Assembly: GCF_002211285.1 (NCBI RefSeq) | Contig: NZ_LOKX01000005.1 | Coordinates: forward strand, 124,001 to 188,000 | Length of the DNA: 64,000 nucleotides | From: Rhizobium sp. R635 | Lineage (GTDB): Bacteria > Pseudomonadota > Alphaproteobacteria > Rhizobiales > Rhizobiaceae | Direction: 5' to 3' | Part shown: in pieces, positions 20,101 through 27,886 of the stretch | Position numbering within the stretch: the first letter of the stretch is position 1 | Layout of the letters: every line of letters starts with the position of its first letter | Notes under the pieces: generated by a model | What the model saw: only the letters and a program-made list of their open reading frames with translations | Database searches by the model: none | Told to the model about the DNA's origin: nothing | Program-made: the position numbers and the translations under genes

Positions 20101-21131
20101 GCTTCGGCGCGACGTCAGGCACGCTCGGTTCGTCGCTCAACGGCGCCTATGGCAGCCTCGTGCTCAACGCATCGGGCGTCTATAACTATACCGTCAACGA
20201 GACCAATGCCTCCGTGCAGGCGCTGCGCCTGTCCACCAACACGCTGAGCGATGTCTTCAGCTATACGATGCGCGATACGTCGGGCGCCATCGCCACGGCA
20301 AACCTCACCGTCACCATCCATGGCGCCAACGACGCGCCGGTGCTCGCCGTCCAGACGGCGACCCAGAACGCCACCGTCGGTTCCGCCTTCTCCTTCACGC
20401 TGCCGACCACCACTTTCAGCGATGTCGACAGCAACGAAACGCTGGCCTATGCGGCAACCGCCGCCGACGGCACGGCGCTGCCCGCCTGGCTCGCCTTCAA
20501 CGCCTCGACGCGCACCTTCTCCGGCACGCCGACGACAGCAGGCACATACGGCGTCAGGGTGACGGCCACCGATCTCGGCGGCCTCTCGACCAACGAGACC
20601 TTCAATATCACCGCGACAGTGGCGCCTACGACCTACAGCCTGTTCAACGCTTCCAGCACGCCGGCCCAGACGAACCTCAATGACGGCCAGCAGCTCGGGC
20701 TCGGCGTCAAGTTCCAGTCGAACGTCGCCGGTGACATTACCGGCATCAAGTTCTATCGCAGCGCCAACGACAACGGACAGAACGTCGTCGATCTGTGGAC
20801 CACCACCGGCACCAGGCTTGCCACCGCCACCTTCAGCAACACCACCGCGAGCGGCTGGCAGACGGTGAACTTCACGACACCCTTTACCATCGCCGCCAAC
20901 ACCACCTACATCGCCTCCTACCACACGACAGGCGCTTACGTGGCGACAGACGGTTTCTTCACGAATGGCGTTTCCAACGGCCCGCTATCGGCCCTGTCGA
21001 GCGCTGCTGCCAGCGGCAACGGCGTCTATGCCTATGGCGGAACCGCGACCACGGGCATTTTCCCGACCAGCACCTTCGATTCGGCAAACTATTATGCCGA
21101 CGTGGTCTTCCGCCCGCAGCTTGTCGCGTGA
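14127..21131 (+). CDS. Giant modular secreted protein 1: DMFase-like domain, DUF4082 and VCBS/cadherin-like repeats
   Basis: 2334 aa from the ATG at 14127 (GAGAGG upstream; a TTG 33 bp earlier is less likely). Residues ~1-335 are low-complexity and unrecognised. Residues ~339-832 match the large-subunit C-terminal domain of N,N-dimethylformamidase, with TWQAYNGWGG, NGYDVSYLSG, GHDEYWS (His587, Glu589) and FWSGNEVYWR. These are the regions that supply the Tyr/Tyr/Glu iron site in that family. An Ig-like domain follows (~855-936), then DUF4082 (~941-1093), two VCBS plus putative-Ig pairs (~1103-1547) and DUF4082 (~1549-1713); this last block of four modules plus DUF4082 is then repeated to the C-terminus. 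No RTX nonapeptides and no Sec signal are visible. The T1SS genes downstream suggest type I secretion. Function is unknown: perhaps an adhesin carrying a hydrolase. Confidence 0.85.
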   Translation: MYRNARRWNARSLLMDSLFPRWLTVGGKAKPRKPADKRWDSAQLAASVHTTDGSKHDAVLAGDPYSSAALDEVRQGEDVIGDADTSRAEPLVPDTFTTHRETGVRSADTAASRSAHAAGHFEPSADKVAFGAASSLYRTYAGMSPIAGDPLAPYLPQSPAPTASAQGSAAVTAERAHSGKVVILESAPSAQATAQHAGANSLAFGMPFGVCGCGYFTSPTRILDWAHGSAMLQQDGQLPGTRLTEGPDYVSTIKRAIGASISDPLLDRDLSPLSGWRGTANWTDSTVLNGSLPGGGETGTGGAKANSIGILSGSVTTPPSPQQRSLTTQNLAAAAAVDNIIVLENQKQGNPESEWGIDGAGSSNIEGFATDISVDNGKTISFKINTNSTNYRIDIYRLGYYGGMGARKVATMQHTGLQTQPNPLRNASTGTVDAGNWAVSASWAVPEDAVSGVYIAKLVRQDGTAGENHIPFIVRDDSSQSDIVFQTADQTWQAYNGWGGANLYGGNGPATGQGAGRAYAVSYNRPIATRGGVGTYAAPQDYLFGAEYAGIYWLEQNGYDVSYLSGVDVDRYGSLLLNHKTYIDAGHDEYWSGQQRTNVEAARDAGVNLMFWSGNEVYWRTRWGNAYSADGTPYRTLITYKETWAGSGIDPSNEWTGTFRDPRFSPPAIGGGSPENSLTGQLFKVDDVGSNLSAITIGYDDANLRFWRNTSVANLQPGQTATLTKNYLGYEWDEAPDNGFDPAGLVKLSSTTLPVSTYLLDYGNTTGNATATHNLTLYRAPSGALVFGAGTVYWTWGLSDNHDNQATPTDPRVQQAMVNLLADMGIQPGTLQSGLTAATASSDHTAPTSVITVPGTVAVGSTVTITGTAADTGGGVIAAVEVSTDNGASWHPATGDENWTYSWSPQVAGSYTILSRAVDDNVNLETPSAGRTVTVSGPSYTSLFGASTPAVVNTNDTSAVELGVRFQTSMAGTVSGIRFYKGSQDTGTHTGSLWSSTGTRIATLTFTNETASGWQTAYFSSPVALTVGQIYTASYHTNTGHYSTTADYFLSNVTSGPLTAPASGNGVYRYGSSSLYPTATYNETNYWVDVMFNPSSSNRAPTAVADAGDATEKGGVANGSGGVAASGNVLTNDTDPDTGDTKTVTAVSFGATSGTLGSSLNGAYGSLVLNASGTYNYTVNETNASVQALRLSTNTLSDVFSYTMRDTSGATSTANLTVTIHGANDAPVLAVQTAGQNATVGSAFSFTLPTTTFSDVDSNETLAYAATAADGTALPAWLAFNATTRTFSGTPTTSGTYGVRVTATDLGGLAANETFNIAVSAPGNRAPTAVADAGDATEKGGVANGSGGVAASGNVLTNDTDPDTGDTKTVTAVSFGATSGTLGSSLNGAYGSLVLNASGVYNYTVNETNASVQALRLSTNTLSDVFSYTMRDTSGAIATANLTVTIHGANDAPVLAVQTATQNATVGSAFSFTLPTTTFSDVDSNETLAYAATAADGTALPAWLAFNASTRTFSGTPTTAGTYGVRVTATDLGGLSTNETFNITATVAPTTYSLFNASSTPAQTNLNDGQQLGLGVKFQSNVAGDITGIKFYRSANDNGQNVVDLWTTTGTRLATATFSNTTASGWQTVNFTTPFTIAANTTYIASYHTTGAYVATNNFYTTAVTSGPLTAQSSAVAGGNGVYAYGGTATTSIFPNATFNAANYFADVVFRPSSPNNTPTAVADAGDATEKGGVANGSGGVAASGNVLTNDTDPDTGDTKTVTAVSFGATSGTLGSSLNGAYGSLVLNASGTYNYTVNETNASVQALRLSTNTLSDVFSYTMRDTSGATSTANLTVTIHGANDAPVLAVQTAGQNATVGSAFSFTLPTTTFSDVDSNETLAYAATAADGTALPAWLAFNATTRTFSGTPTTSGTYGVRVTATDLGGLAANETFNIAVSAPGNRAPTAVADAGDATEKGGVANGSGGVAASGNVLTNDTDPDTGDTKTVTAVSFGATSGTLGSSLNGAYGSLVLNASGVYNYTVNETNASVQALRLSTNTLSDVFSYTMRDTSGAIATANLTVTIHGANDAPVLAVQTATQNATVGSAFSFTLPTTTFSDVDSNETLAYAATAADGTALPAWLAFNASTRTFSGTPTTAGTYGVRVTATDLGGLSTNETFNITATVAPTTYSLFNASSTPAQTNLNDGQQLGLGVKFQSNVAGDITGIKFYRSANDNGQNVVDLWTTTGTRLATATFSNTTASGWQTVNFTTPFTIAANTTYIASYHTTGAYVATDGFFTNGVSNGPLSALSSAAASGNGVYAYGGTATTGIFPTSTFDSANYYADVVFRPQLVA
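17433..19286 (+). repeat. 1,854-bp tandem duplication, copy 1
   Basis: First unit of a head-to-tail duplication inside giant gene 1, encoding 618 residues: VCBS-a, Ig-a, VCBS-b, Ig-b and one DUF4082 domain. It matches the next unit almost base for base up to about 19093, with only scattered third-position changes that I could see (for example GTC/GTT, GTA/GTG, GAC/GAT), after which the units diverge. Within the unit, the a and b modules are themselves repeats offset by 678 bp (17433 versus 18111). Confidence 0.95.
19287..21128 (+). repeat. 1,854-bp tandem duplication, copy 2
   Basis: Second unit, in frame with the first. Divergence is confined to the last ~185 bp, where the final DUF4082 domain runs into the C-terminal tail ending FRPQLVA. 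The spacing is an exact multiple of three, so the reading frame is kept. Confidence 0.95.
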
Positions 21132-21162
21132 GGCATAGGATGAGATCAGGAACGGGTTTCGA

Positions 21163-22338
21163 ATGAGCAGACTGCCCGTGACAGTGCTCGCCGGTTTTCT
21201 CGGCGCCGGCAAGACGACGCTTCTCAGCCACGTGTTGACCAATCGCGAGGGCTTGCGGGTTGCCGTCATCGTCAACGATATGAGCGAAGTGAACATAGAC
21301 GCCAGTCTCATTCGAGACGGCGGCTGCAACCTGTCGCATACGACCGAGACGCTGATTGAACTCAGCAACGGCTGCATATGCTGCACCCTGCGCAACGACC
21401 TCTTGACGGAAGTACGGCGACTGGCCGAAGAAGGGCGATACGACTATCTGCTGATAGAAGGGACCGGCATCGCGGAGCCGTGCCCCATCGCTGCAACCTT
21501 TTCCTTCCGCGACGAGAAGGGTGTTTCGCTCTCCGATTTTGCGAAGCTCGACACGATGGTCACCGTCGTCGACGCCGCAAGCCTCCTGGCCGATTACAGC
21601 AGCGCCGATCTGCTTGCCGACCGCGGCCTGCAGCGGGACGGCGAGGACCGGCGGACGCTCATCGACCTGTTGGTGGACCAGATCGAGTTTGCCGATGTCG
21701 TCGTCATCAACAAGATCTCGGACGCGAGCGAGGAGATGCGCGCGGAAGTCCGCAAGACGGTGGCGGCCCTCAACCCCGATGCGCGCCAGGTGGAGACGGA
21801 CTTCGGCAAGGTTTCTCTTGCGGCCGTGCTCGATACGGGGCTCTTCGACGAAGCGAAAGCCGCCGCCCATCCGTTGTGGCACAAGGAATTGTACAGCCCG
21901 GGCGACCATGTTCCGGAGACGGAAGAATACGGGGTATCGAGCTTCGTCTATCGCACCAGACGTCCCTTCGACCCCATGCGGTTTCGAGCCTTCCTGGACG
22001 AGCCCTGGCCGGGGGTCATCCGCGCCAAAGGCCATTTCTGGCTTGCCACGCGGCCGCGTCACGTGGGTCTGATGTCGGCCGCCGGAGTGCAACGGCGCTG
22101 TGAACCCATGGGACTTTGGTGGGCAGCCGTCCCCCCACAGGACTGGCCGAACCATCGGCAGTTTCGTGAGCAACTGGAGAGCCGGTGGGACAACGCCTGG
22201 GGCGACCGTCGGCAGGAACTCGTGTTCATCGGCGTCGATATGGACGAGACGGCTGTGCGGACGGCGCTGGACGACTGCCTGGCCAGCCCAGATCCGCGTG
22301 AGTGGCGGGCTCTCGAAGATCCGTTTCCGGCCTGGTAG
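21163..22338 (+). CDS. CobW/COG0523 (G3E) GTPase, putative metallochaperone, copy 1
   Basis: A 391-aa P-loop GTPase with Walker [10 protein letters not shown] (residues ~10-18), the CobW-signature metal-binding motif CxCC in NGCICCTLR (~70-77), switch-region EGTGIAEP, and the C-terminal CobW_C domain ending with [12 protein letters not shown], as in YciC/ZigA-like members. The guanine-specificity motif reads NKIS rather than the usual NKxD. COG0523 proteins deliver Zn, Co or Fe to client metalloproteins using GTP. It begins 31 bp after giant gene 1, and a paralogue follows giant gene 2 in the same way, so a function tied to the giant proteins is inferred. Confidence 0.88.
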   Translation: MSRLPVTVLAGFLGAGKTTLLSHVLTNREGLRVAVIVNDMSEVNIDASLIRDGGCNLSHTTETLIELSNGCICCTLRNDLLTEVRRLAEEGRYDYLLIEGTGIAEPCPIAATFSFRDEKGVSLSDFAKLDTMVTVVDAASLLADYSSADLLADRGLQRDGEDRRTLIDLLVDQIEFADVVVINKISDASEEMRAEVRKTVAALNPDARQVETDFGKVSLAAVLDTGLFDEAKAAAHPLWHKELYSPGDHVPETEEYGVSSFVYRTRRPFDPMRFRAFLDEPWPGVIRAKGHFWLATRPRHVGLMSAAGVQRRCEPMGLWWAAVPPQDWPNHRQFREQLESRWDNAWGDRRQELVFIGVDMDETAVRTALDDCLASPDPREWRALEDPFPAW

Positions 22339-22524
22339 CACGCGCCGGCGGCCGAGTTAGCCGGCTCGACCAGCCCAATAATCAGAATTCCTTTTCAGCC
22401 AGCCACGGCCACTTGGCAGTCGCCGCCCGCCCGTGTGCGGTGAGGGGTCATCACATGGGCGTATGGGGGTACCACCCATATACCCAAGATTGCTGTCGTA
22501 CGTTCCCTGACGAAAGCTGGCAGG
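22339..22524. promoter_or_regulatory. Gap upstream of giant gene 2 with a palindrome
   Basis: A 186-bp gap with no credible gene. It holds a dyad, TATGGG and CCCATA around GGTACC, at about 22467-22485, which could be an operator for the second module. Promoter elements could not be assigned. Confidence 0.3.
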
Positions 22525-25500
22525 ATGAAGTCTTCCAATGTCGGTCGACGGGAAACGGGGGCGCCACTCTTGCTGAGAATTCATGTAAGGAATCGTGAGT
22601 ACCTGTGTATTGCCGGCGTCACGCCGAGCGTCAGTCAAACATCCTCTGCCTGGACCTCATTGCTTGGAACTGCGATCGTGGTGTCTTCGAGCACCCAGGG
22701 TCCCTCCAGCTTTGCCAGTCAGGGAAGCGCCGCCGTCCAATCCTCCTTCACCGGCGCCATCCCATCTTCCCTGATATCATCAGGCGGCACGCAATCCTCG
22801 ACGGCGATATCGCCACCTTCGGGCGATGGCGGCACGCAGGACACGTCCACCAAGACGGCTTTGCTTGGGACGGTTCTGCAGACGACGACCACGTCAATCG
22901 AGCGCACCGTGCTCGGCCCGGACCCATACCAGGAGGCGGCGACGCTGCCTGCGGCGCCCACGCTGACGGGTATCACCAGCGATGCCGGCACGGCGAGCCC
23001 CACGCCGCAGCCGCTCGATCCTTCCATCAGCACCGGCACGGCGTCGTTGAGCCTTCAGACCTCGATAGCCTCCATCTCGCTGCAGCCGAGCGAGGAGGTT
23101 TCCGCCGAGACCCCGGTGGGCTCGGTGGCGCTCGCAGCGCCTGTGGCTGCGGCTGTGGCCGTGCCGACGCTCAACAAGATCGCACTCGAAAACCTGAAGC
23201 AGGGCAACCCCATTAGCGAGTGGGGGCTGGAGGGCGATGGCAACGGCACCATCCAGGGCTTTGCGACCGAAATCAGCACGAATATCGGCCAGACGGTCGA
23301 TTTCAAGATCGCCACGGATTCCACCCATTACCGCATCGATATCTACCGCATGGGCTATTACGGCGGGGCCGGCGCGCGTAAGGTCGACTCGATCGAGAAG
23401 TCGCTGACGACGGCGCAGATCCAGCCGCATCCGATCGTCGACATGTCGCTCGGTCTCATCGATTGCGGCAACTGGTCGGTTTCCGCCAGCTGGCAGATCC
23501 CCGCCGATGCCGTCTCCGGCGTCTATTTCGCCAAGCTGGTGCGCGAGGACGGCACCGAGGATGCGAGCATCATCCCCTTCGTCGTGCGCGACGACGCCTC
23601 GACCAGCGATATCGTCTTTCAGACCTCAGACACGACATGGCAGGCCTATAATGCCTGGGGCGGCGCCAGCCTCTATTACGGCGAAGTGCCCGTCGACCCG
23701 GCAGACATGATCGGCTACCTGCCGCCGAACTGCAGCTGCGGCCTGACCGCGATCGGCCGCGCCTCGGCCGTAAGCTATAACAGGCCGATCATCACCAATA
23801 CGAGCCCGATCGGCGGCTCGCACGATTACATCTTCGGCGTCGAATCCTCCGCCATCTCCTGGCTGGAGCAGAACGGCTACGACGTGTCCTATATCTCCGG
23901 CGTCGATGCCACGCGCAGCGGCGCGCTGCTGCTTAACCACGATGCCTATCTCTCCGTCGGCCATGACGAATACTGGTCGGCCGAGCAGCGCGCCAATGTC
24001 GAGGCGGCCCGCGATGCCGGCGTCAACCTCGCCTTCTGGAGCGGCAACGAATGCTATTGGAAGGTCCGCTGGGAAAGCAGCATAGACGGCAGCGGCCAGG
24101 CCTATCGCACCATGGTCTGCTACAAGGAGACCTGGGGCACGAGCACGGACCCGAGCAATGTCGGCACCGGCACCTGGCGCGACCCGCGTTATGCCGATCC
24201 GGGGCAGGAGCCGGAGAATTCGCTGACGGGCACGATGTTCCAGGTGGACAGTTACCGCCAGGATACGATCTCCATCCCTTACGACTATTCGAACTTGCGC
24301 TTCTGGCGCAATACCGACGTCTCTGAGATCAACGAGGGCGACACCTACAATCTGGTGCAGAACCTGCTCGGCTATGAGTGGGATTCCGATGTCGAGAACG
24401 GCTTCCGGCCGGATGGACTCGTCAACCTGTCGCTCTCGTCCATCTCGGTCGATACCTATCTGCGCGATTACGGCACGACGGTCGGTTCCGCCGTCGCCAC
24501 GCACAGTCTCACCATGTACCGGGCCGCCAGCGGCGCGCTGGTTTTCGGCGCCGGCACCGTCTTCTGGTCCTGGGGCCTCAGCGACAACCACCAGGGCCCG
24601 ACGACATCGACCGATCGCAACGTGCAGCAGGCGATGGTCAACATGTTCGCGGACATGGGCATCCAGCCGACCACGCTCGATGCGAGCCTGATCCTCGCGA
24701 CACAATCGACCGACACGCTGAAGCCCACTTCGTCGATCAGCTCGTCGATGTCAGGCGCAAGCTTCGTCGAGGGGCAGCGCGTGACGATCACCGGCACGGC
24801 GCAGGATTTCGGCGGCGGCATCATTGCCGGCGTCGAGGTCTCCACCGACGGCGGCCAGCACTGGTTCAAGGCCACTGGCCGCGAGAGCTGGAGCTACAAC
24901 TGGGTCGTCCAGGCGAGCGGCACCTATACGATCCTGTCGCGTGCCGTCGACGACAGCGTCAATATGGAGGCACCATCGGCCGGCAAGCAGGTCACGGTGA
25001 CCCTGCCGGCAACGACGACGAGCCTCTGGACGCTTGCGGAAAAGCCGGTAATCGAAACCGCGATCGATCGCGATCCCGTCGAACTCGGCCTGCGCTTCCA
25101 GGCAACGACGGCAGGATCGGTGCAGGGCATCCGCTTCTATAAGGGCTTCTACAATACCGGCGACCACGTCGTCAGCCTCTGGACCGGCGACGGAACGCTG
25201 CTGGCGACCGGGGTGTCGGTGGGCGAGCCGCTCTCCGGCTGGCAGACAGTGATGTTCTCCAGCCCGATCCAGATCGCGGCAGGCACCACCTATGTGGCGT
25301 CCTATCACAGCAACGGATTCTTCTCGCTCACCGAGAACTATTTCAGCGAGCCCTATGCCAGCGGCGCGCTGAAGGCCGTCGATGGCGGCGGCGTCTTCGC
25401 CTACAGCGCCAATGCCGGCACATTCCCCGGCCAGAGCCCCGGCGGCTCCAACTACTGGGTGGACGTGGTCTTCGATGCCGGCCCGAACAGCCAGCCGGTC

Positions 25501-27837
25501 GCGACCGACGACACCGGGCTGACCATCGGCCACAATGGAACGCTCGTCATCTCGATTGCCGCGCTCGTGGCAAACGATACCGATCCCAACGGCGATGCGC
25601 TGACCATCACCGCCGTCGGCAATGCGCTCAACGGCACGGTCGCTCTCAACACGCAGACCGGAACCATCACCTTCACGCCCACCAGCAATTATTCAGGCCC
25701 GGCAAGCTTCAGCTATACGCTGTCGGACGGGCGCGGCGGCTCGGATCAGGGCAATGTCAGCCTCACCGTTCAGGCCGGTCCGGCCGGCGAGACGCTGTTT
25801 ACCGCAAGCGAAGGACCGACCGGCGGCGGCTTCAACGACAATACGGCGATGGAACTCGGCATGAAGTTCGTCGCTTCCGTCAACGGCACGGTCTCCGGCA
25901 TCCGCTACTACAAGGCTGCCGGCGATACCAGTGCACATACCGGCTCCATCTGGAGGGCGGATGGCACGCTGGTTGCCACGGTCAGCTTCATCAACGAGTC
26001 GCTCTCCGGCTGGCAGACCGCGACCTTCTCCACGCCGCTGCAGATCACGGCGGGCGCGACCTATGTCGCCTCCTACCATACGACCGGCAGCTACGTGGCG
26101 ACAGCGGGCTATTTCAACACGGCGCATACCAACGGCTCGCTCACGGCGCTGGCCGGTGCGAACGGCGTCTACGCGGTCGGATCGGGCTCGACTTTCCCGA
26201 CCCAGAGCTATCAGTCGACGAATTACTGGGTCGATGTCGTCTTCAACCAGTCGACGGGCAACACGGCGCCGGTCGCCGCCAATGACAACGGCTACACGAC
26301 CTATGCCAATACGGCGCTGTCGATTGCCGCCGCCAATCTGCTCGCCAATGACAGCGATGCCGATGGCGACCCGCTTGCCGTCACCGGCGCAAACGGCGCG
26401 GTCAACGGAACGGTGACCTTCAACAGCCAGACCAATACAGTGACCTTCACGCCGACGGCAGGTTATACGGGTTCGGCAAGCTTCTCCTATTCGATCTCGG
26501 ACGGGCAGGGCGGCACGGCCTCGGCAACTGTCAGCCTCACGGTCAATTCGCAGCCCGGCGGCGGGGCGACATCGAGCCTGTTCACCGGCGCAGACACATC
26601 AGGGGTTACTTCGGCCAACGACGCCAACTCGGTCGAGCTCGGCGTCAAGTTCATCGCTTCGGCCAACGGCCAGATCACCGGGCTCACCTATTACAAGAGC
26701 GCCCAGGATACCGGCACGCATGTCGGCTCGCTCTGGACGACAGGCGGTCAGTTGCTTGGCCAGGCGACCTTCATCAACGAGACGGCGAGCGGCTGGCAGA
26801 CCGTCTCCTTCACCCAGCCGATCAACATCACGGCCGGCACCACCTATGTGGCGAGCTACCATTCCAACGGCTTCTATTCGGCAACGGCCAACTATTTCAC
26901 GACGGATTATACGAGCGGCGCGCTGACGGCGCCGGCAAGTTCGGTCAGCGGCGGCAACGGCGTCTATGCCTATGGCACGAGCAGCCTGTTCCCGACCTCC
27001 TCCTACAATGCCGCGAACTACTGGGTCGACGTGCTCTATCAGCAGGGCACGCAGAATGCGGTCCCGGTCGCCGCCAACGACAGCGGCTTCTCGACCAATA
27101 CCGGCACGCCCGTTACCATCCAGGCCTCGGCGCTGCTTTCAAACGATAGCGATGGCGATGGCGATCCGCTTGTCATCACCGGCGTCAGCGGCGCGGTCAA
27201 CGGCTCGGTCGCCTGGAATGCCCAGGCCCAGACCGTGACCTTCACGCCGACTGCGGGCTATTCCGGGCCGGCGAGCTTCAGCTACGCGATCTCGGACGGC
27301 AAGGGCGGCACGGCCTCGGCTCAGGTCGCGCTCACCATCAACCCGGCCGCGGGTCCGGAGCAGAACCTCTTTGCCGCCGGCGCGACGCCCTCGGTCGTCT
27401 CGGTCAACGATAACCAGCAGATCAATCTCGGCATGAAATTCCAGGCCGATGCCGCCGGCTGGATCACCGCCATCCGTTTCTACAAGGGCACCGACAATAC
27501 CGGCCCGCACAACGGCTATCTGTGGACGGCTTCCGGCACGCTGCTCGGCAGCGTCACCTTCAACAACGAGACGGCGAGCGGCTGGCAGACCGCGCAGCTC
27601 AGCCAGCAGATCGCCATCCAGGCGGATACGACCTACGTCGTCTCCTACTCAACCAACGGCAATTATTCGGCGACCGGCAATTATTTTGCCAGCGACGTGA
27701 CCAACGGGAATCTGAAGGCGCCCGGCGGCAGCAACGGCGTCTATGCCTATGGATCGGCCGGGCTGTTCCCGACCGCCAGCTATAACAGCACGAACTACTA
27801 CGTGGACGTGGCATTCAAACCGCAGCTCGCGGCGTAA
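22525..27837 (+). CDS. Giant modular secreted protein 2: DMFase-like domain, four DUF4082 and three cadherin-like modules
   Basis: 1770 aa if the ATG at 22525 is used. The ribosome-binding site there is poor, so the N-terminus is uncertain. Residues ~1-210 are Ser/Thr/Pro-rich. Residues ~217-722 form the DMFase-like domain, with TWQAYNAWGG, NGYDVSYISG, GHDEYWS (His480, Glu482) and FWSGNECYWK. An Ig-like domain (~739-828) is followed by DUF4082 modules at ~832-987, 1089-1243, 1349-1505 and 1611-1770, alternating with cadherin-like modules of the 'ND(T/S)D..GD.L.I' type (~989-1082, 1246-1343, 1511-1607). The protein ends FKPQLAA, very like FRPQLVA of giant protein 1. It is paralogous to protein 1 but lacks its VCBS modules and recent duplication. 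Secretion by the downstream T1SS is inferred. Confidence 0.82.
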   Translation: MKSSNVGRRETGAPLLLRIHVRNREYLCIAGVTPSVSQTSSAWTSLLGTAIVVSSSTQGPSSFASQGSAAVQSSFTGAIPSSLISSGGTQSSTAISPPSGDGGTQDTSTKTALLGTVLQTTTTSIERTVLGPDPYQEAATLPAAPTLTGITSDAGTASPTPQPLDPSISTGTASLSLQTSIASISLQPSEEVSAETPVGSVALAAPVAAAVAVPTLNKIALENLKQGNPISEWGLEGDGNGTIQGFATEISTNIGQTVDFKIATDSTHYRIDIYRMGYYGGAGARKVDSIEKSLTTAQIQPHPIVDMSLGLIDCGNWSVSASWQIPADAVSGVYFAKLVREDGTEDASIIPFVVRDDASTSDIVFQTSDTTWQAYNAWGGASLYYGEVPVDPADMIGYLPPNCSCGLTAIGRASAVSYNRPIITNTSPIGGSHDYIFGVESSAISWLEQNGYDVSYISGVDATRSGALLLNHDAYLSVGHDEYWSAEQRANVEAARDAGVNLAFWSGNECYWKVRWESSIDGSGQAYRTMVCYKETWGTSTDPSNVGTGTWRDPRYADPGQEPENSLTGTMFQVDSYRQDTISIPYDYSNLRFWRNTDVSEINEGDTYNLVQNLLGYEWDSDVENGFRPDGLVNLSLSSISVDTYLRDYGTTVGSAVATHSLTMYRAASGALVFGAGTVFWSWGLSDNHQGPTTSTDRNVQQAMVNMFADMGIQPTTLDASLILATQSTDTLKPTSSISSSMSGASFVEGQRVTITGTAQDFGGGIIAGVEVSTDGGQHWFKATGRESWSYNWVVQASGTYTILSRAVDDSVNMEAPSAGKQVTVTLPATTTSLWTLAEKPVIETAIDRDPVELGLRFQATTAGSVQGIRFYKGFYNTGDHVVSLWTGDGTLLATGVSVGEPLSGWQTVMFSSPIQIAAGTTYVASYHSNGFFSLTENYFSEPYASGALKAVDGGGVFAYSANAGTFPGQSPGGSNYWVDVVFDAGPNSQPVATDDTGLTIGHNGTLVISIAALVANDTDPNGDALTITAVGNALNGTVALNTQTGTITFTPTSNYSGPASFSYTLSDGRGGSDQGNVSLTVQAGPAGETLFTASEGPTGGGFNDNTAMELGMKFVASVNGTVSGIRYYKAAGDTSAHTGSIWRADGTLVATVSFINESLSGWQTATFSTPLQITAGATYVASYHTTGSYVATAGYFNTAHTNGSLTALAGANGVYAVGSGSTFPTQSYQSTNYWVDVVFNQSTGNTAPVAANDNGYTTYANTALSIAAANLLANDSDADGDPLAVTGANGAVNGTVTFNSQTNTVTFTPTAGYTGSASFSYSISDGQGGTASATVSLTVNSQPGGGATSSLFTGADTSGVTSANDANSVELGVKFIASANGQITGLTYYKSAQDTGTHVGSLWTTGGQLLGQATFINETASGWQTVSFTQPINITAGTTYVASYHSNGFYSATANYFTTDYTSGALTAPASSVSGGNGVYAYGTSSLFPTSSYNAANYWVDVLYQQGTQNAVPVAANDSGFSTNTGTPVTIQASALLSNDSDGDGDPLVITGVSGAVNGSVAWNAQAQTVTFTPTAGYSGPASFSYAISDGKGGTASAQVALTINPAAGPEQNLFAAGATPSVVSVNDNQQINLGMKFQADAAGWITAIRFYKGTDNTGPHNGYLWTASGTLLGSVTFNNETASGWQTAQLSQQIAIQADTTYVVSYSTNGNYSATGNYFASDVTNGNLKAPGGSNGVYAYGSAGLFPTASYNSTNYYVDVAFKPQLAA

Positions 27838-27886
27838 CGCCCACGCGGATGCAAGGCCAAGCATGCTGTAAAGAGTGAGAGTATCG

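Noticed and set aside
18261..20924. Two near-identical 269-codon minus-strand frames inside giant gene 1
   Set aside because: They are identical because they lie opposite the tandem duplication. They have no ribosome-binding site and no recognisable domain.
17433..21131. Regular repeats that could suggest a CRISPR array
   Set aside because: Units are 1,854 and 678 bp, in frame, and encode VCBS/DUF4082 modules; there are no short spacers.
14127..27837. RTX calcium-binding nonapeptides in the giant proteins
   Set aside because: No GGxGxDxLx series could be found. The repeats are VCBS, cadherin-like and DUF4082.
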